Of a stretch of DNA of 64,000 nucleotides, positions 25,582 to 34,586 are shown in pieces (position 1 is the first letter of the stretch; the number at the start of each line of letters is the position of its first letter). The notes below the pieces were generated by a model. It worked only from the letters and a program-made list of their open reading frames with translations, ran no database searches and was not told where the DNA came from. The stretch comes from JBGQAS01 sp963699305 (GTDB taxonomy: Bacteria; Chloroflexota; Anaerolineae; Anaerolineales; Anaerolineaceae): contig OY969431.1 of the NCBI GenBank assembly GCA_963699305.1, positions 1,364,001-1,428,000 of the forward strand, read 5' to 3'. The position numbers and the translations under genes were made by a program.

Positions 25582-26850
25582 ATGTTGGATATCAATTTAA
25601 TCCGTGAACAACCCGATAGTGTCCGGGAATCATTGAAAAATCGCCAAATGGATGTGGCTCCCGTGGATGAGATATTACGGCTGGATGTTGAACGCCGGAA
25701 TTTACTCACCAAGGTGGAATCTCTTAAAGCAGAACGAAACACAGCTTCCAAAGAAATTTCCAAAATCAAGGATAACCAGGAGCGTCAAAAGAAAATCGAA
25801 TCCATGCGTACCGTGGGCGATGAAATTTCCAGGCTGGATGCACAGCTTCAGAAGCTGGAAGATCAACTGCAATCGATTACCGCATCCATCCCCAACATCC
25901 CGGATCCATCTGTACCCGTCGGCGTCGGCGAACAAGATAATGTCGTCGTGAAGACATTTGGCAAAATTCCTTCGTTTGATTTCACACCCCTTCCACACTG
26001 GGATCTTGGAGTAAAGCTGGGCATCATCGATTTTGAGCAGGGCATTAAATTGACCGGCTCCAGGTTCTATGTGCTTAATGGCGCGGGAGCCCGGTTGCAA
26101 CGCGCTCTGATTGCATGGATGTTGGATCTTCACATTCGTCAGGGATATTTAGAAAAATACACTCCCTTTATGGTGCATAGTGACGCACTTTTTGCTGCAG
26201 GTCAATTGCCAAAATTTGCCGGAAATCTATACCATGATGTGGAAGAAGATTTTTGGATGGTACCTACCGCCGAGGTACCGCTTACCGGCCTGCACATGGG
26301 GGATATCCTGGATGAGGAAAAACTTCCGCTGCGGTATACTGCGTATACACCCTGTTTCCGCCGGGAGAAAATGAGTGCGGGTCGGGATGTGCGTGGCATC
26401 AAACGCGGACATCAATTTGACAAAGTGGAAATGTATATCTACTGCAAACCGGAAGACTCCGCCAGGGAACACGAGAAAATGATTGAGGATGCCCGTCAAA
26501 CTTGCGAACAGCTCAGGTTAACCCATCGACTCGTTCAACAATGCACAGGTGACCTTAGTTTCGCCTCCACCCTCACCTATGACCTGGAAGTCTGGGCTCC
26601 TGGTTGTGGTGAATGGCTGGAAGTTTCCAGTATTTCCAATGTGGGTGATTTTCAAGCCCGTCGTGCAAATATTAAATCCAAGGCTGGTCCGGGGGAGAAA
26701 CCTTGTTTCGTTCACACTCTCAATGGTTCAGGGCTTGGCTTGCCAAGAACGTTGATTGCAGTATTGGAGAGCTACCAGCAAAAGGATGGCTCGATACGAA
26801 TCCCTGAAGTTCTAAAACCTTGGATGGGCAATATTTCTGAAATAAAATAA
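25582..26850 (+). CDS. serS: Seryl-tRNA synthetase
   Basis: The 422-residue class II synthetase has the N-terminal coiled-coil arm (residues about 30-105, binding the long variable arm of tRNA-Ser), then motif 2 (YTPCFRREKMSAGRDVRGIKRGHQF), GDLSFASTLTYDLEVWAPGCGEWLEVSSISN and motif 3 (NGSGLGLPRTLIAVLESYQ). It charges tRNA-Ser. AGAGGTGAAGC precedes the ATG. Expression depends on the T-box leader. Confidence 0.98.
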   Translation: MLDINLIREQPDSVRESLKNRQMDVAPVDEILRLDVERRNLLTKVESLKAERNTASKEISKIKDNQERQKKIESMRTVGDEISRLDAQLQKLEDQLQSITASIPNIPDPSVPVGVGEQDNVVVKTFGKIPSFDFTPLPHWDLGVKLGIIDFEQGIKLTGSRFYVLNGAGARLQRALIAWMLDLHIRQGYLEKYTPFMVHSDALFAAGQLPKFAGNLYHDVEEDFWMVPTAEVPLTGLHMGDILDEEKLPLRYTAYTPCFRREKMSAGRDVRGIKRGHQFDKVEMYIYCKPEDSAREHEKMIEDARQTCEQLRLTHRLVQQCTGDLSFASTLTYDLEVWAPGCGEWLEVSSISNVGDFQARRANIKSKAGPGEKPCFVHTLNGSGLGLPRTLIAVLESYQQKDGSIRIPEVLKPWMGNISEIK

Positions 26851-26899
26851 TTTTCGTCTGGTCACCTAAAGTTGTTAATCGAATGCAATTCAATGAAAA

Positions 26900-26921
26900 A
26901 ACCGGTGGAAATCCACCGGTT
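26900..26921. terminator. Bidirectional terminator between serS and rlmB
   Basis: A 10-bp perfect stem (AACCGGTGGA / TCCACCGGTT) lies between the convergent serS and rlmB stop codons. A short T-rich stretch follows on the plus strand, and an A run precedes it, giving TTTTT on the minus strand. Confidence 0.75.
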
Positions 26922-27661
26922 CACTCTTGTTTTGTTCTTGCCCAATGAGCCAGGTATAAAACAATCGAACCGGCGACCGAAGCATTCAAGGATTCGATTT
27001 TTCCCACCATCGGTAACCGGAGCAGAAAATCACAGGACGTACGGACCAGTGAACGAATCCCCTCGCCTTCACTGCCGACCACTATGGCTACCGGTCCGCT
27101 GAGGGGAACCTTTTCCACCGGCTGGGCAGCAGGACCGCCATCCAATCCGATGATCCACGTACCGGCTTCTTTAAGTACTGAAATCGCTTGTGCAAGGTTA
27201 TATTGAGCGATGTGTAAATGCTCGGTTGCTCCTGCAGAAGCGCTAACCACTGCCGGAGTTACCCCTACGGACCGCGCCGAAGGCATGACAATTCCGTGCA
27301 CACCTACGGCTTCCGCGGTGCGAATGATCGTCCCCAAATTTTGTGGGTTCTGGATCTGGTCGAGGAGCAAGGCAAAAATTGGTTCCTGTTTCTGATGGGC
27401 GATATCCAGGATATCCAACAGGTCCACATATGGGTAGCCGCTCACTTCCACAGCCACACCTTGGGCATTGTCCCCCAATCCATCCGTCTGTGAACGCAAG
27501 ACGCGTGCAGGCTGCACGCGTCTTTTCACTGCAAGATCCATTATCTCACCAACCCGTCCTCTTTCCTCCACACCGCTCGCAATCCATAGCCGGAAGATTT
27601 CACGACGATGCGCGCGCAGAGTTTCAAAAACCGGGTTCCTTCCAACAATCCATTCTTTCAT
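26921..27661 (-). CDS. rlmB: TrmH-family 23S rRNA (guanosine-2'-O)-methyltransferase
   Basis: The 246-residue SpoU protein starts with the RlmB-type N-terminus MKEWIVGRNPVFETLRAHRREI and has LLDQIQNPQNLGTIIRTAEAVG, VVGSEGEGIRSLVRTSCD and LPMVGKIESLNASVAGSIVLY, the three knot motifs. RlmB methylates the ribose of G2251 in the 23S P loop. Its size is close to the E. coli enzyme. ATG 27661 comes 1 base after the cysS stop, as in many cysS-rlmB operons. Confidence 0.92.
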   Translation of the reverse strand: MKEWIVGRNPVFETLRAHRREIFRLWIASGVEERGRVGEIMDLAVKRRVQPARVLRSQTDGLGDNAQGVAVEVSGYPYVDLLDILDIAHQKQEPIFALLLDQIQNPQNLGTIIRTAEAVGVHGIVMPSARSVGVTPAVVSASAGATEHLHIAQYNLAQAISVLKEAGTWIIGLDGGPAAQPVEKVPLSGPVAIVVGSEGEGIRSLVRTSCDFLLRLPMVGKIESLNASVAGSIVLYLAHWARTKQE

Positions 27662-27662
27662 T

Positions 27663-29062
27663 TCATTTCCATCGCCAGGTTGTGCCTTCCTTGCTATCTT
27701 CAATGATCACACCCAAATCGCTTAAGCCATCCCGAATTTGGTCAGATATTGCCCACAATTTTTGTTCGCGCAGACTCTTGCGCAAATCGAGCAGCAACTT
27801 AATAAATGGGTCTGCGTCCCCGGTTTTCTTTCCGTTTGCATCCAACTTTAAACCCAGTACCGCGGTTAATTCACGAAGAAGTGTCTGCCCGGGTTCCAGT
27901 TCGCTGTCGGTGGCGCCATCCGCTCGCGTCTGGTTGATAACCCTGACAAATTCGAACAAGAATCCCATTGCGCCAGCGGAATTAAAATCGTCATCCATGG
28001 CTTCGATGAAATTCTTCTTGGCAATTTCCATTTGGCTTTGCAATAATTTCAAACTGGCGGGGGTGCTCCTTTGGCTCCCGGAAGTGCTGGGCGCAAGGCG
28101 GAACGGAAACGGTCCAATCCACTTTCCGCCTGCTGCAGGATTTCCTCGTTGTACGTCAACGGATTTCGATATCCCGAATTTAACACAAGAAACCGCAGCA
28201 TTTCCCCTGTATGGGACGAAAGAAATTCTTCAATGGTGATAAGATTGCCAATGGATTTGGACATTTTTTCACCGCTGAATTGAAGCATCCCATTATGCAC
28301 CCAATAGCGGGCAAACGATTTATCCGTAAAACATTCGGTTTGGGCAATTTCATTTTCATGATGTGGAAATATCAAATCATTTCCTCCACCATGAATATCG
28401 ATCTGAGTACCCAAATGGGTAAGATTCATGGCTGAGCATTCAATGTGCCAACCCGGTCTGCCTTTTCCCCAAGGACTATCCCATGCAGGTTCACCAGGTT
28501 TGGCACCCTTCCAAAGCGCGAAATCAAGCGGATCTTCCTTCTTTTCGCCCACTTCGATGCGCGTACCTGCTTTCATATCCTCCGTTTTGCGACCGCTTAA
28601 TTTTCCATACGATTTGTCTTTTTGCACCCGGAAATAGACATCTCCAGCAGCAGGATATGCAAATCCCTTTTCCACCAATCCTTTGATCATATTGATGATC
28701 GTATCCATTTCCCGCGAAGCCCGTGGGTTTACGGTTGCTGGTAGAACGTTTAAATCCACCAAGTGACGATTATATTCATTGATATGAATTTCAGCTAATT
28801 TCAATGGATCCGTTCCCAATTGATTTGCGCGTTGGATGATCTTGTCATCAACATCCGTATAGTTCATCACGTGGGTCACTTCAAACCCGCGATACTCGAG
28901 GTAGCGTCGGATAACATCGTATACCAACGACGACATGGCATGCCCGATATGGGCTTTGTTATACACGGTGGGACCGCATACATACATAGCCACCTTGCCG
29001 GGTTGCAGTGTGACAAAATCCTCCTTCTTGCGAGAGAGAGTATTGAAAATCTTAATGCCCAT
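27663..29062 (-). CDS. cysS: Cysteinyl-tRNA synthetase (frameshifted in assembly)
   Basis: The class I synthetase has the zinc Cys and HIGH-type signature in MYVCGPTVYNKAHIGHAMSSLVYD, GRPGWHIECSAMN, GGGNDLIFPHHENEIAQ and KMSKSIGN (KMSKS). The frame breaks at a run of five G (plus strand 28059-28063); adding one base joins GAPPASLKLLQ to the anticodon-side DALR-like domain (FIEAMDDDFNSAGAMG). The restored length is about 466 residues, normal for CysRS. As the gene is essential, this is almost surely a homopolymer error. It lies 3 bases after the PIN-TRAM gene. Confidence 0.95.
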
Positions 29063-29065
29063 CCC

Positions 29066-30166
29066 TTACTCCTTGCGGTTCGATTCGGTAGAGTCCTCAA
29101 CGCGAGCAAACACCATTTTACCCGCAGAGGTTTGAAGAATTTTGGTAACAATCACCGAAATATCCTTATCGATGAATTTCTTTCCATTTTCAACAACGAT
29201 CATGGTTCCATCATCCATGTATCCAACTCCCTGGCTGCTTTCCTTTCCTTCCTGGATGACATGGACTTCCATCGTCTCACCAGGCAAAAGGACTGTTTTA
29301 ACGGCATTAGCCAACTCATTAACGTTAAGGACGGTAACACCCTGCAATTCCGCCACCCGGTTTAGGTTGTAATCATTTGTCAGGATTGGACAGCCGGTTT
29401 TTTTGGCAAGACGGATTAATTTTTCATCCACGTCCTTCGTTTCCGGGATATCCACATCGCTGATCGTCACACGGATTGAATCATCCTTTTGCAGCTGCGC
29501 AAGTACATCCAAACCCCGTCTTCCACGCGCCCTGCGCAAACCATCCGATGCATCTGCAATGAATTGCAATTCGTTCAAAACGAACTTCGGAATAATCAGA
29601 GTTCCCGGAAGAAATTTTGTTTTCCCTATATCGGCAATTCTTCCATCGATGATAACATTCGTGTCCAACAGCAAATCCCTTCCACCTTCCCCGGTAACTG
29701 CCAGATCCTTTCCTGTCGGATTACCACGAGTGAGCGATGAAAACATGGCAAAAATATCATTTTGCCGATAGATAAAAACGGAGACGCCAAGATATCCGAA
29801 TACTATAGCTCCAAGAAAAGGCAATACTTTCCCTAAGGGTGAAGGAAGAAGGGACAACGGGAAGGTCAATAACGCTGCAACGATCAACCCAACGATTAAT
29901 CCAATTAATCCCGCAGAGAGTGCTGATGCTGAAATGTGCGTCAATCGTTTCTTAAGCGCCCGAACCGGTCGGCTGGTAAAAAATGGCGTGAGGATCAAGC
30001 CAAATAGTGCCCCAACCAAACCAATCAGGAAGGAATACTCTTCCACGGAGAGAGTTGTCGGTGCAGAAGGAGTAATTGCCAGATTTCCCAATTGAGCTCC
30101 CCAATATGTGCCGATGACGGCAAAAACAACCATGCCGATCAGGCGGACTACAAAATCTGCACTCAT
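29066..30166 (-). CDS. PIN-TRAM domain membrane ribonuclease (YacL-like)
   Basis: The 366-residue protein has four N-terminal membrane segments (about residues 5-130), then a PIN domain beginning LLDTNVIIDGRIADI with acidic residues typical of the metal site (D in LDTN, ILTNDYNLNRVA) and a C-terminal TRAM domain (GETMEVHVIQEGKESSQGVGYMDDGTMIVVENG). The same layout is found in B. subtilis YacL, often beside ispD/ispF and cysS. It is probably a membrane-tethered RNase or RNA-binding protein. It heads the PIN-cysS-rlmB operon. Confidence 0.9.
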   Translation of the reverse strand: MSADFVVRLIGMVVFAVIGTYWGAQLGNLAITPSAPTTLSVEEYSFLIGLVGALFGLILTPFFTSRPVRALKKRLTHISASALSAGLIGLIVGLIVAALLTFPLSLLPSPLGKVLPFLGAIVFGYLGVSVFIYRQNDIFAMFSSLTRGNPTGKDLAVTGEGGRDLLLDTNVIIDGRIADIGKTKFLPGTLIIPKFVLNELQFIADASDGLRRARGRRGLDVLAQLQKDDSIRVTISDVDIPETKDVDEKLIRLAKKTGCPILTNDYNLNRVAELQGVTVLNVNELANAVKTVLLPGETMEVHVIQEGKESSQGVGYMDDGTMIVVENGKKFIDKDISVIVTKILQTSAGKMVFARVEDSTESNRKE

Positions 30167-30292
30167 ACCACCGTCCTTTTATTTAGTTGATAAAGTGCAT
30201 AATAATAGAAACAAATAATTGCACCGGATTAATCATAATATCAATCTCCATTAAATGCACTAATTACATCTGCTTATTTTTCTTAAAAATAC

Positions 30293-30321
30293 TTGCAAAG
30301 TGCATGACTCGGCGTTATACT
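30293..30321 (+). promoter_or_regulatory. Promoter of the BMP transporter operon
   Basis: TTGCAA (30293-30298), 17-base spacer, TATACT (30316-30321), about 80 bases before the lipoprotein start. Confidence 0.7.
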
Positions 30322-30402
30322 TTTAACCAATGGGGCAGCCAGTTTCCTCGAGGAAGCTGGTAAAACACCCCAAATCCCAAAATCCTGCAGGAGGAGAAAC
30401 AG

Positions 30403-31431
30403 ATGTTCAAGAAAGTGTCTCTCGTAATCGCTATAGTACTTGTGGCATCGTTGGTATTAGGAGCCTGCGCTCCCAAACCCGGCAAAGGCTTCAAGGCATG
30501 CGAAGTGACCGACATGGGTGGTGTGGATGACAAAAGCTTCAACGCCACTGCATGGAAAGGCATCGAAGATGCCGTGAAACAGCTGGGTATTGAAGGTGTA
30601 TATCTCGAGTCAAAGCAACAGACTGACTATGAGAACAACATTAATGCCTTTTTGACCCAGAACTGCAACATCATCGTTGGTGTGGGCTTTCTATTGGGCG
30701 ACGCCGTCAAAGCTGCTGCGGAAGCCAACCCCAATCAGAAGTTTGCCATCGTCGACTTTGGCTACGATCCCGTGATCCCCAATGTTCGCGGTAGCAGCTA
30801 TCAGATTGACTCAGCTACCTTCCTTGCCGGTTATCTCGCTGCTGGCGTAACCACGACTGGTAAAGTCGGCACCTATGGTGGTATCCAGATCCCGCCCGTA
30901 ACTGCATTCATGGACGGCTTCTATCTGGGTGTCCAGAAATACAATGAAGTCCATGGTACCGATGTTTCAGTGATCGGTTGGGATCCAGCTGCACAGACCG
31001 GTTCCTTCACTGGTGACTTCAGCAACACGGATAACGGCAAGACCGTCACCCTCGCCATGCTTGACGAAGGCGCTGACATCATCATGCCCGTTGCTGGACC
31101 TGTTGGTCAGGGTACTTTAGCTGCCCTCAAGGAACGCAACACAGGTTTGATGATTGGTGTTGACAATGACTGGTCCGTCTTCTATCCGGAATATGCCGAC
31201 TTCATCCTGGCAAGCGCCCTCAAGGCAATGGATGTCTGGCTGGTTCGCACCATCCAAACCGTCATCGATGGCACGTTCACCGGTGGTGGAGACCTCGGCA
31301 CGCTCGAGAATGGCCTCGTTGGTGTGGTTTACGGCTCAGCTTGGGACAAGAAAATCCCCGCTGAACTCAAAACCGAAATTGAAGGTCTGAAAGCCGAAAT
31401 CATTGCAGGCAACATCCAAACCCTTCCATAA
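30403..31431 (+). CDS. BMP-family nucleoside-binding lipoprotein
   Basis: The 342-residue substrate-binding protein has a lipoprotein signal with lipobox LGAC (about residues 18-21) and the BMP family (PnrA/Med-like) pattern: VTDMGGVDDKSFNATAWKGIEDA, IVGVGFLLGDAVKAAAEANP, VGTYGGIQIPPVTAFMDGFYLG and the GVDNDWSVFYPEYADFILASALK segment. PnrA-type proteins bind purine nucleosides. AGGAGG precedes the ATG. A strong hairpin terminator separates it from the ATPase and permease genes, so the abundant binding protein may be made in excess, with some read-through. Confidence 0.93.
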   Translation: MFKKVSLVIAIVLVASLVLGACAPKPGKGFKACEVTDMGGVDDKSFNATAWKGIEDAVKQLGIEGVYLESKQQTDYENNINAFLTQNCNIIVGVGFLLGDAVKAAAEANPNQKFAIVDFGYDPVIPNVRGSSYQIDSATFLAGYLAAGVTTTGKVGTYGGIQIPPVTAFMDGFYLGVQKYNEVHGTDVSVIGWDPAAQTGSFTGDFSNTDNGKTVTLAMLDEGADIIMPVAGPVGQGTLAALKERNTGLMIGVDNDWSVFYPEYADFILASALKAMDVWLVRTIQTVIDGTFTGGGDLGTLENGLVGVVYGSAWDKKIPAELKTEIEGLKAEIIAGNIQTLP

Positions 31432-31447
31432 ATCTTGTTCAAGATAG

Positions 31448-31482
31448 AAAAAAGCTGGCGCTTGTAGCGCCAGCTTTTTTAT
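31448..31482 (+). terminator. Terminator after the BMP lipoprotein gene
   Basis: Stem AAAAAGCTGGCGC / GCGCCAGCTTTTT with a 5-base loop, followed by T residues, 17 bases after the stop codon. Confidence 0.9.
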
Positions 31483-31540
31483 TACCCGAATAACCCCTTT
31501 ATGGTAAAATTTTTAGAATACCATCCAAAGGGAAAAACTC

Positions 31541-33301
31541 ATGACACCTGTTCTTGAATTACGAAATATCACCAAGCGGTTTCCGGGTGTATTGGCAAAT
31601 GATCATATCAGTCTGACATTGGAGAAGGGTGAAATCCATGCCCTATTGGGGGAAAATGGTGCAGGGAAAACAACCCTCATGAATATTTTATACGGGTTGT
31701 ACCAACCGGATGAAGGCCAGATTTTTGTAAAAGGCAAGGAAGTTAAGATCCATTCCCCTAGCGATGCCATAGCATCAGGGGTTGGAATGGTTCATCAGCA
31801 TTTTATGTTGATCCCGGTTTTCACAGTTACTGAAAATGTCATGTTAGGTTCAGAACCCACCCGCCCGGGTGGATTCCTTGACCGTAAAAAAGCAGCAGCA
31901 GAAATCACTGAGATTTCCACAAAATACAGCTTGGCTGTGGATCCAACCTGCTATATCAAGGATATACCGGTTGGTGTCCAGCAACGAGTGGAGATTATTA
32001 AATTACTCTATCGAAAAGCGGAAATCCTCATCCTCGATGAACCTACAGCGGTCTTAACACCGCAGGAAGCGGATGAGCTATTCAAGATCATGCATGCGTT
32101 GACCAAACAGGGTAAATCCATCATTTTCATCACCCACAAGTTGCGCGAAGTCTTGGATTGTGCTGATCGCATCACAGTCATCCGGCGTGGAAAAGTCATT
32201 GGAACCACCACCCCAAAGGAAGCCAACCAGGCAAAATTGGCAACAATGATGGTGGGTCGTGAAGTAATGCTCGAAGTGGAGAAATCCCCCGCCAAACCCA
32301 AAGAAGTCGTGTTGCAAACATATAATTTGCAAGTCGCAGACGAACGGCATCAGATTGCTGTGGAAGATGTAAGTCTTGATGTTCATAAGGGTGAAATACT
32401 TGGGGTTGCCGGTGTGCAGGGGAATGGCCAAACAGAGTTGGTGGAAGGTCTCACCGGTCTTCGACAATTGATCGGTGGTCATTTTGAAATCAATGGAAAA
32501 CCTTTCGGAAAAAAAATTCATGTCAGCCATAAAGGAGCGTTTATCCGTTCCATCGCTGGTGTAGCATTATTCCTTATTACTATTTTTTTGGCAATTGCCG
32601 GATTTCAGAAAAACTGGTGGGGAGCATTAATATTTATTCCTTGGTTGCTATTTTTCATCTTTCTCTTTGGTACAGCTTCATTTACCATCTTCTATTCCAA
32701 TAAAGGAATTGTCCGTAAGATCACGGAATTGGGTACTGCACATATTCCCGAAGACAGGCAGCGTGATGGTTTGGTCCTGCCTTTTCCGGTTCAGGAAAAC
32801 CTCGTTCTATGTTCCTATTATCTACCTCCATATGCCAAATGGATTTCCATTCAATGGAAAACGGTAAAAGAAAATGCGGTTAAGCTCATTAAGCAGTTTG
32901 ATATCCGCACTCCGAATGAAGAAACCCCGGTTAGTGCATTATCCGGAGGAAATCAGCAAAAAGTGATTGTGGCGCGCGAATTATCCCGGCCCATCGATTT
33001 GTTGATCGCTGCCCAACCCACGCGTGGTTTGGATGTAGGTTCCATCGAGTATATCCATTCCCAGATCATTAAAAAACGAGATGAGGGTATCGGGGTATTG
33101 CTTGTCTCGACGGAATTGGATGAGATCATGCAGCTTTCCGATCGGATTGCAATCATGTACCGCGGGCGTATCGTTGCCACAGTCTCTTCAAAAGATTCAA
33201 CAAAAGAATATGTAGGGTTGATGATGGCGGGCATCCCACAGGATCAGGCATTTCAGCAAATATTTGGGAAAGAATTCACATCCAGGAAAAGCCGAGGTTA
33301 A
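31541..33301 (+). CDS. Nucleoside ABC transporter ATPase with a transmembrane hairpin inserted in NBD2
   Basis: The 586-residue protein is a tandem ATPase of the YufO/RbsA type. NBD1 has Walker A GENGAGKTT, the family signature around VGVQQRVEIIKLLYR, and Walker B ILILDEPTAVL. NBD2 has the divergent loop GVQGNGQTEL, IPEDRQRDGLV, signature ALSGGNQQKV and AAQPTRGLDVG. Relatives have about 510 residues. The excess is an insert at about residues 326-392 (32516-32715) with two hydrophobic segments (IAGVALFLITIFLAIAGF and ALIFIPWLLFFIFLFG) between the NBD2 Walker A region and IPEDR. No frame change occurs. The operon continues with two permeases. Confidence 0.93.
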   Translation: MTPVLELRNITKRFPGVLANDHISLTLEKGEIHALLGENGAGKTTLMNILYGLYQPDEGQIFVKGKEVKIHSPSDAIASGVGMVHQHFMLIPVFTVTENVMLGSEPTRPGGFLDRKKAAAEITEISTKYSLAVDPTCYIKDIPVGVQQRVEIIKLLYRKAEILILDEPTAVLTPQEADELFKIMHALTKQGKSIIFITHKLREVLDCADRITVIRRGKVIGTTTPKEANQAKLATMMVGREVMLEVEKSPAKPKEVVLQTYNLQVADERHQIAVEDVSLDVHKGEILGVAGVQGNGQTELVEGLTGLRQLIGGHFEINGKPFGKKIHVSHKGAFIRSIAGVALFLITIFLAIAGFQKNWWGALIFIPWLLFFIFLFGTASFTIFYSNKGIVRKITELGTAHIPEDRQRDGLVLPFPVQENLVLCSYYLPPYAKWISIQWKTVKENAVKLIKQFDIRTPNEETPVSALSGGNQQKVIVARELSRPIDLLIAAQPTRGLDVGSIEYIHSQIIKKRDEGIGVLLVSTELDEIMQLSDRIAIMYRGRIVATVSSKDSTKEYVGLMMAGIPQDQAFQQIFGKEFTSRKSRG

Positions 33302-33303
33302 AC

Positions 33304-34572
33304 TTGAAAGAGAAAAAACCACAACCAAAATCCGATGCAACCCAGATCCTGATGGAAGAATTATCAGGAAACAAACCGAATGAAAAAAGGAAGAAGAAGA
33401 ATTCCAGCCAGACTGTGCTTATTGCATTGCTCGCAATTGTCACGGGTTTGATATTCGGCGCTGTTTTCATTATCCTCACTACCGAAAGTGTTTACATCAG
33501 TTTCAAAGAATCCTTCTTCAGCGGGATCCTCGAAGCGTTGACCGTGGTTGGCAAAGCGTATGGCGGTTTACTGACCGGAGCTTTTGGAGATCCGTATCGG
33601 ATTGTTACCTCCCTGGCTTCTGGAGATGCCGCGGCTGTTCGGACCGCCTTTCGACCATTCTTTGAAAGCCTGGTCAGTTCCACACCTTATATTTTCGGTG
33701 GGCTCTCGCTTGCGCTGGGTTTCCGCGCTGGAGTTTTGAACATAGGCGCGGAAGGGCAAGTATTCATTGGAGCTGTATTCTCCGTGTTTGTCGGATATTC
33801 GATTACTGGTTTACCAGCGATCATTCACATCCCGTTGGCATTATTGGCAGGTGCGTTGGGTGGCGCAATTTGGGGATTCATCCCCGGATGGTTGAAAGCT
33901 AAGACGGGAGCTCATGAAGTGATTACATGCATCATGATGAATTACATAGCTTTCCGTTTGTGTGATTTCCTTCTGATGGGACCGATGAAACGACCTGGAA
34001 CAGCCAATCCAGTGAGTCCCACCATTCAACCCTCTGCAATGCTGCCGCGCTTTTTTGGAGACCCAATCCGTTTTCACCTGGGTTTCTTTGTTGCCCTTGC
34101 AGTTGCAGCTTTCATTTATTGGTTACTGTTTAAAACCACTTGGGGATTCAACTTCCGTACCGCCGGAGCGAATCCACGTGCTGCCAAATATGCCGGGATC
34201 GATGTTCAGCGCAATATTGTCATAGCCATGGCACTGGCAGGCGCACTCGCCGGTCTCGCAGGTGCAAATGATGTCCTGGGAGTCAATCACAGCATGCTTC
34301 AATCATTCTCCTCCGGATATGGATTTGACAGCATCGCCCTTGCCTTATTGGGGAATAACCATCCATTTGGAGTTGTACTTTCCGCTTTGCTCTTTGGCAC
34401 CCTGCGGAGCGGCGCAATCAGCATGCAGCTCGCGGCGCGTATACCAACCGACATCGTCTCGGTTATTCAGGCATTGATCCTGATGTTCATTGCAGCCCCT
34501 GCAATTGTCCGTACCATCTATCGGATTAAAGAACGCAAGAAAACTGATGAAGTTGTTGCGAAACAGGGTTAA
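33304..34572 (+). CDS. Nucleoside ABC transporter permease 1 (BPD_transp_2, YufP-like)
   Basis: The 422-residue protein has a Lys-rich hydrophilic N-terminus of about 40 residues and then about nine membrane segments. Family marks are SLALGFRAGVLNIGAEGQVFIGA, GFIPGWLKAKTGAHEVITCIMMNY and GANPRAAKYAGIDVQ. It pairs with the next permease to form the channel of the BMP-type purine nucleoside importer. The start is TTG at 33304, 2 bases after the ATPase stop; GAGG lies about 8 bases before it. Confidence 0.92.
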   Translation: MKEKKPQPKSDATQILMEELSGNKPNEKRKKKNSSQTVLIALLAIVTGLIFGAVFIILTTESVYISFKESFFSGILEALTVVGKAYGGLLTGAFGDPYRIVTSLASGDAAAVRTAFRPFFESLVSSTPYIFGGLSLALGFRAGVLNIGAEGQVFIGAVFSVFVGYSITGLPAIIHIPLALLAGALGGAIWGFIPGWLKAKTGAHEVITCIMMNYIAFRLCDFLLMGPMKRPGTANPVSPTIQPSAMLPRFFGDPIRFHLGFFVALAVAAFIYWLLFKTTWGFNFRTAGANPRAAKYAGIDVQRNIVIAMALAGALAGLAGANDVLGVNHSMLQSFSSGYGFDSIALALLGNNHPFGVVLSALLFGTLRSGAISMQLAARIPTDIVSVIQALILMFIAAPAIVRTIYRIKERKKTDEVVAKQG

Positions 34573-34586
34573 CGAGGATTATTCAT

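Noticed and set aside
31541..33301. ATPase insert as a frameshift artefact
   Set aside because: The reading frame is continuous before, through and after the insert, and the insert has clean hydrophobic segments with normal codons.
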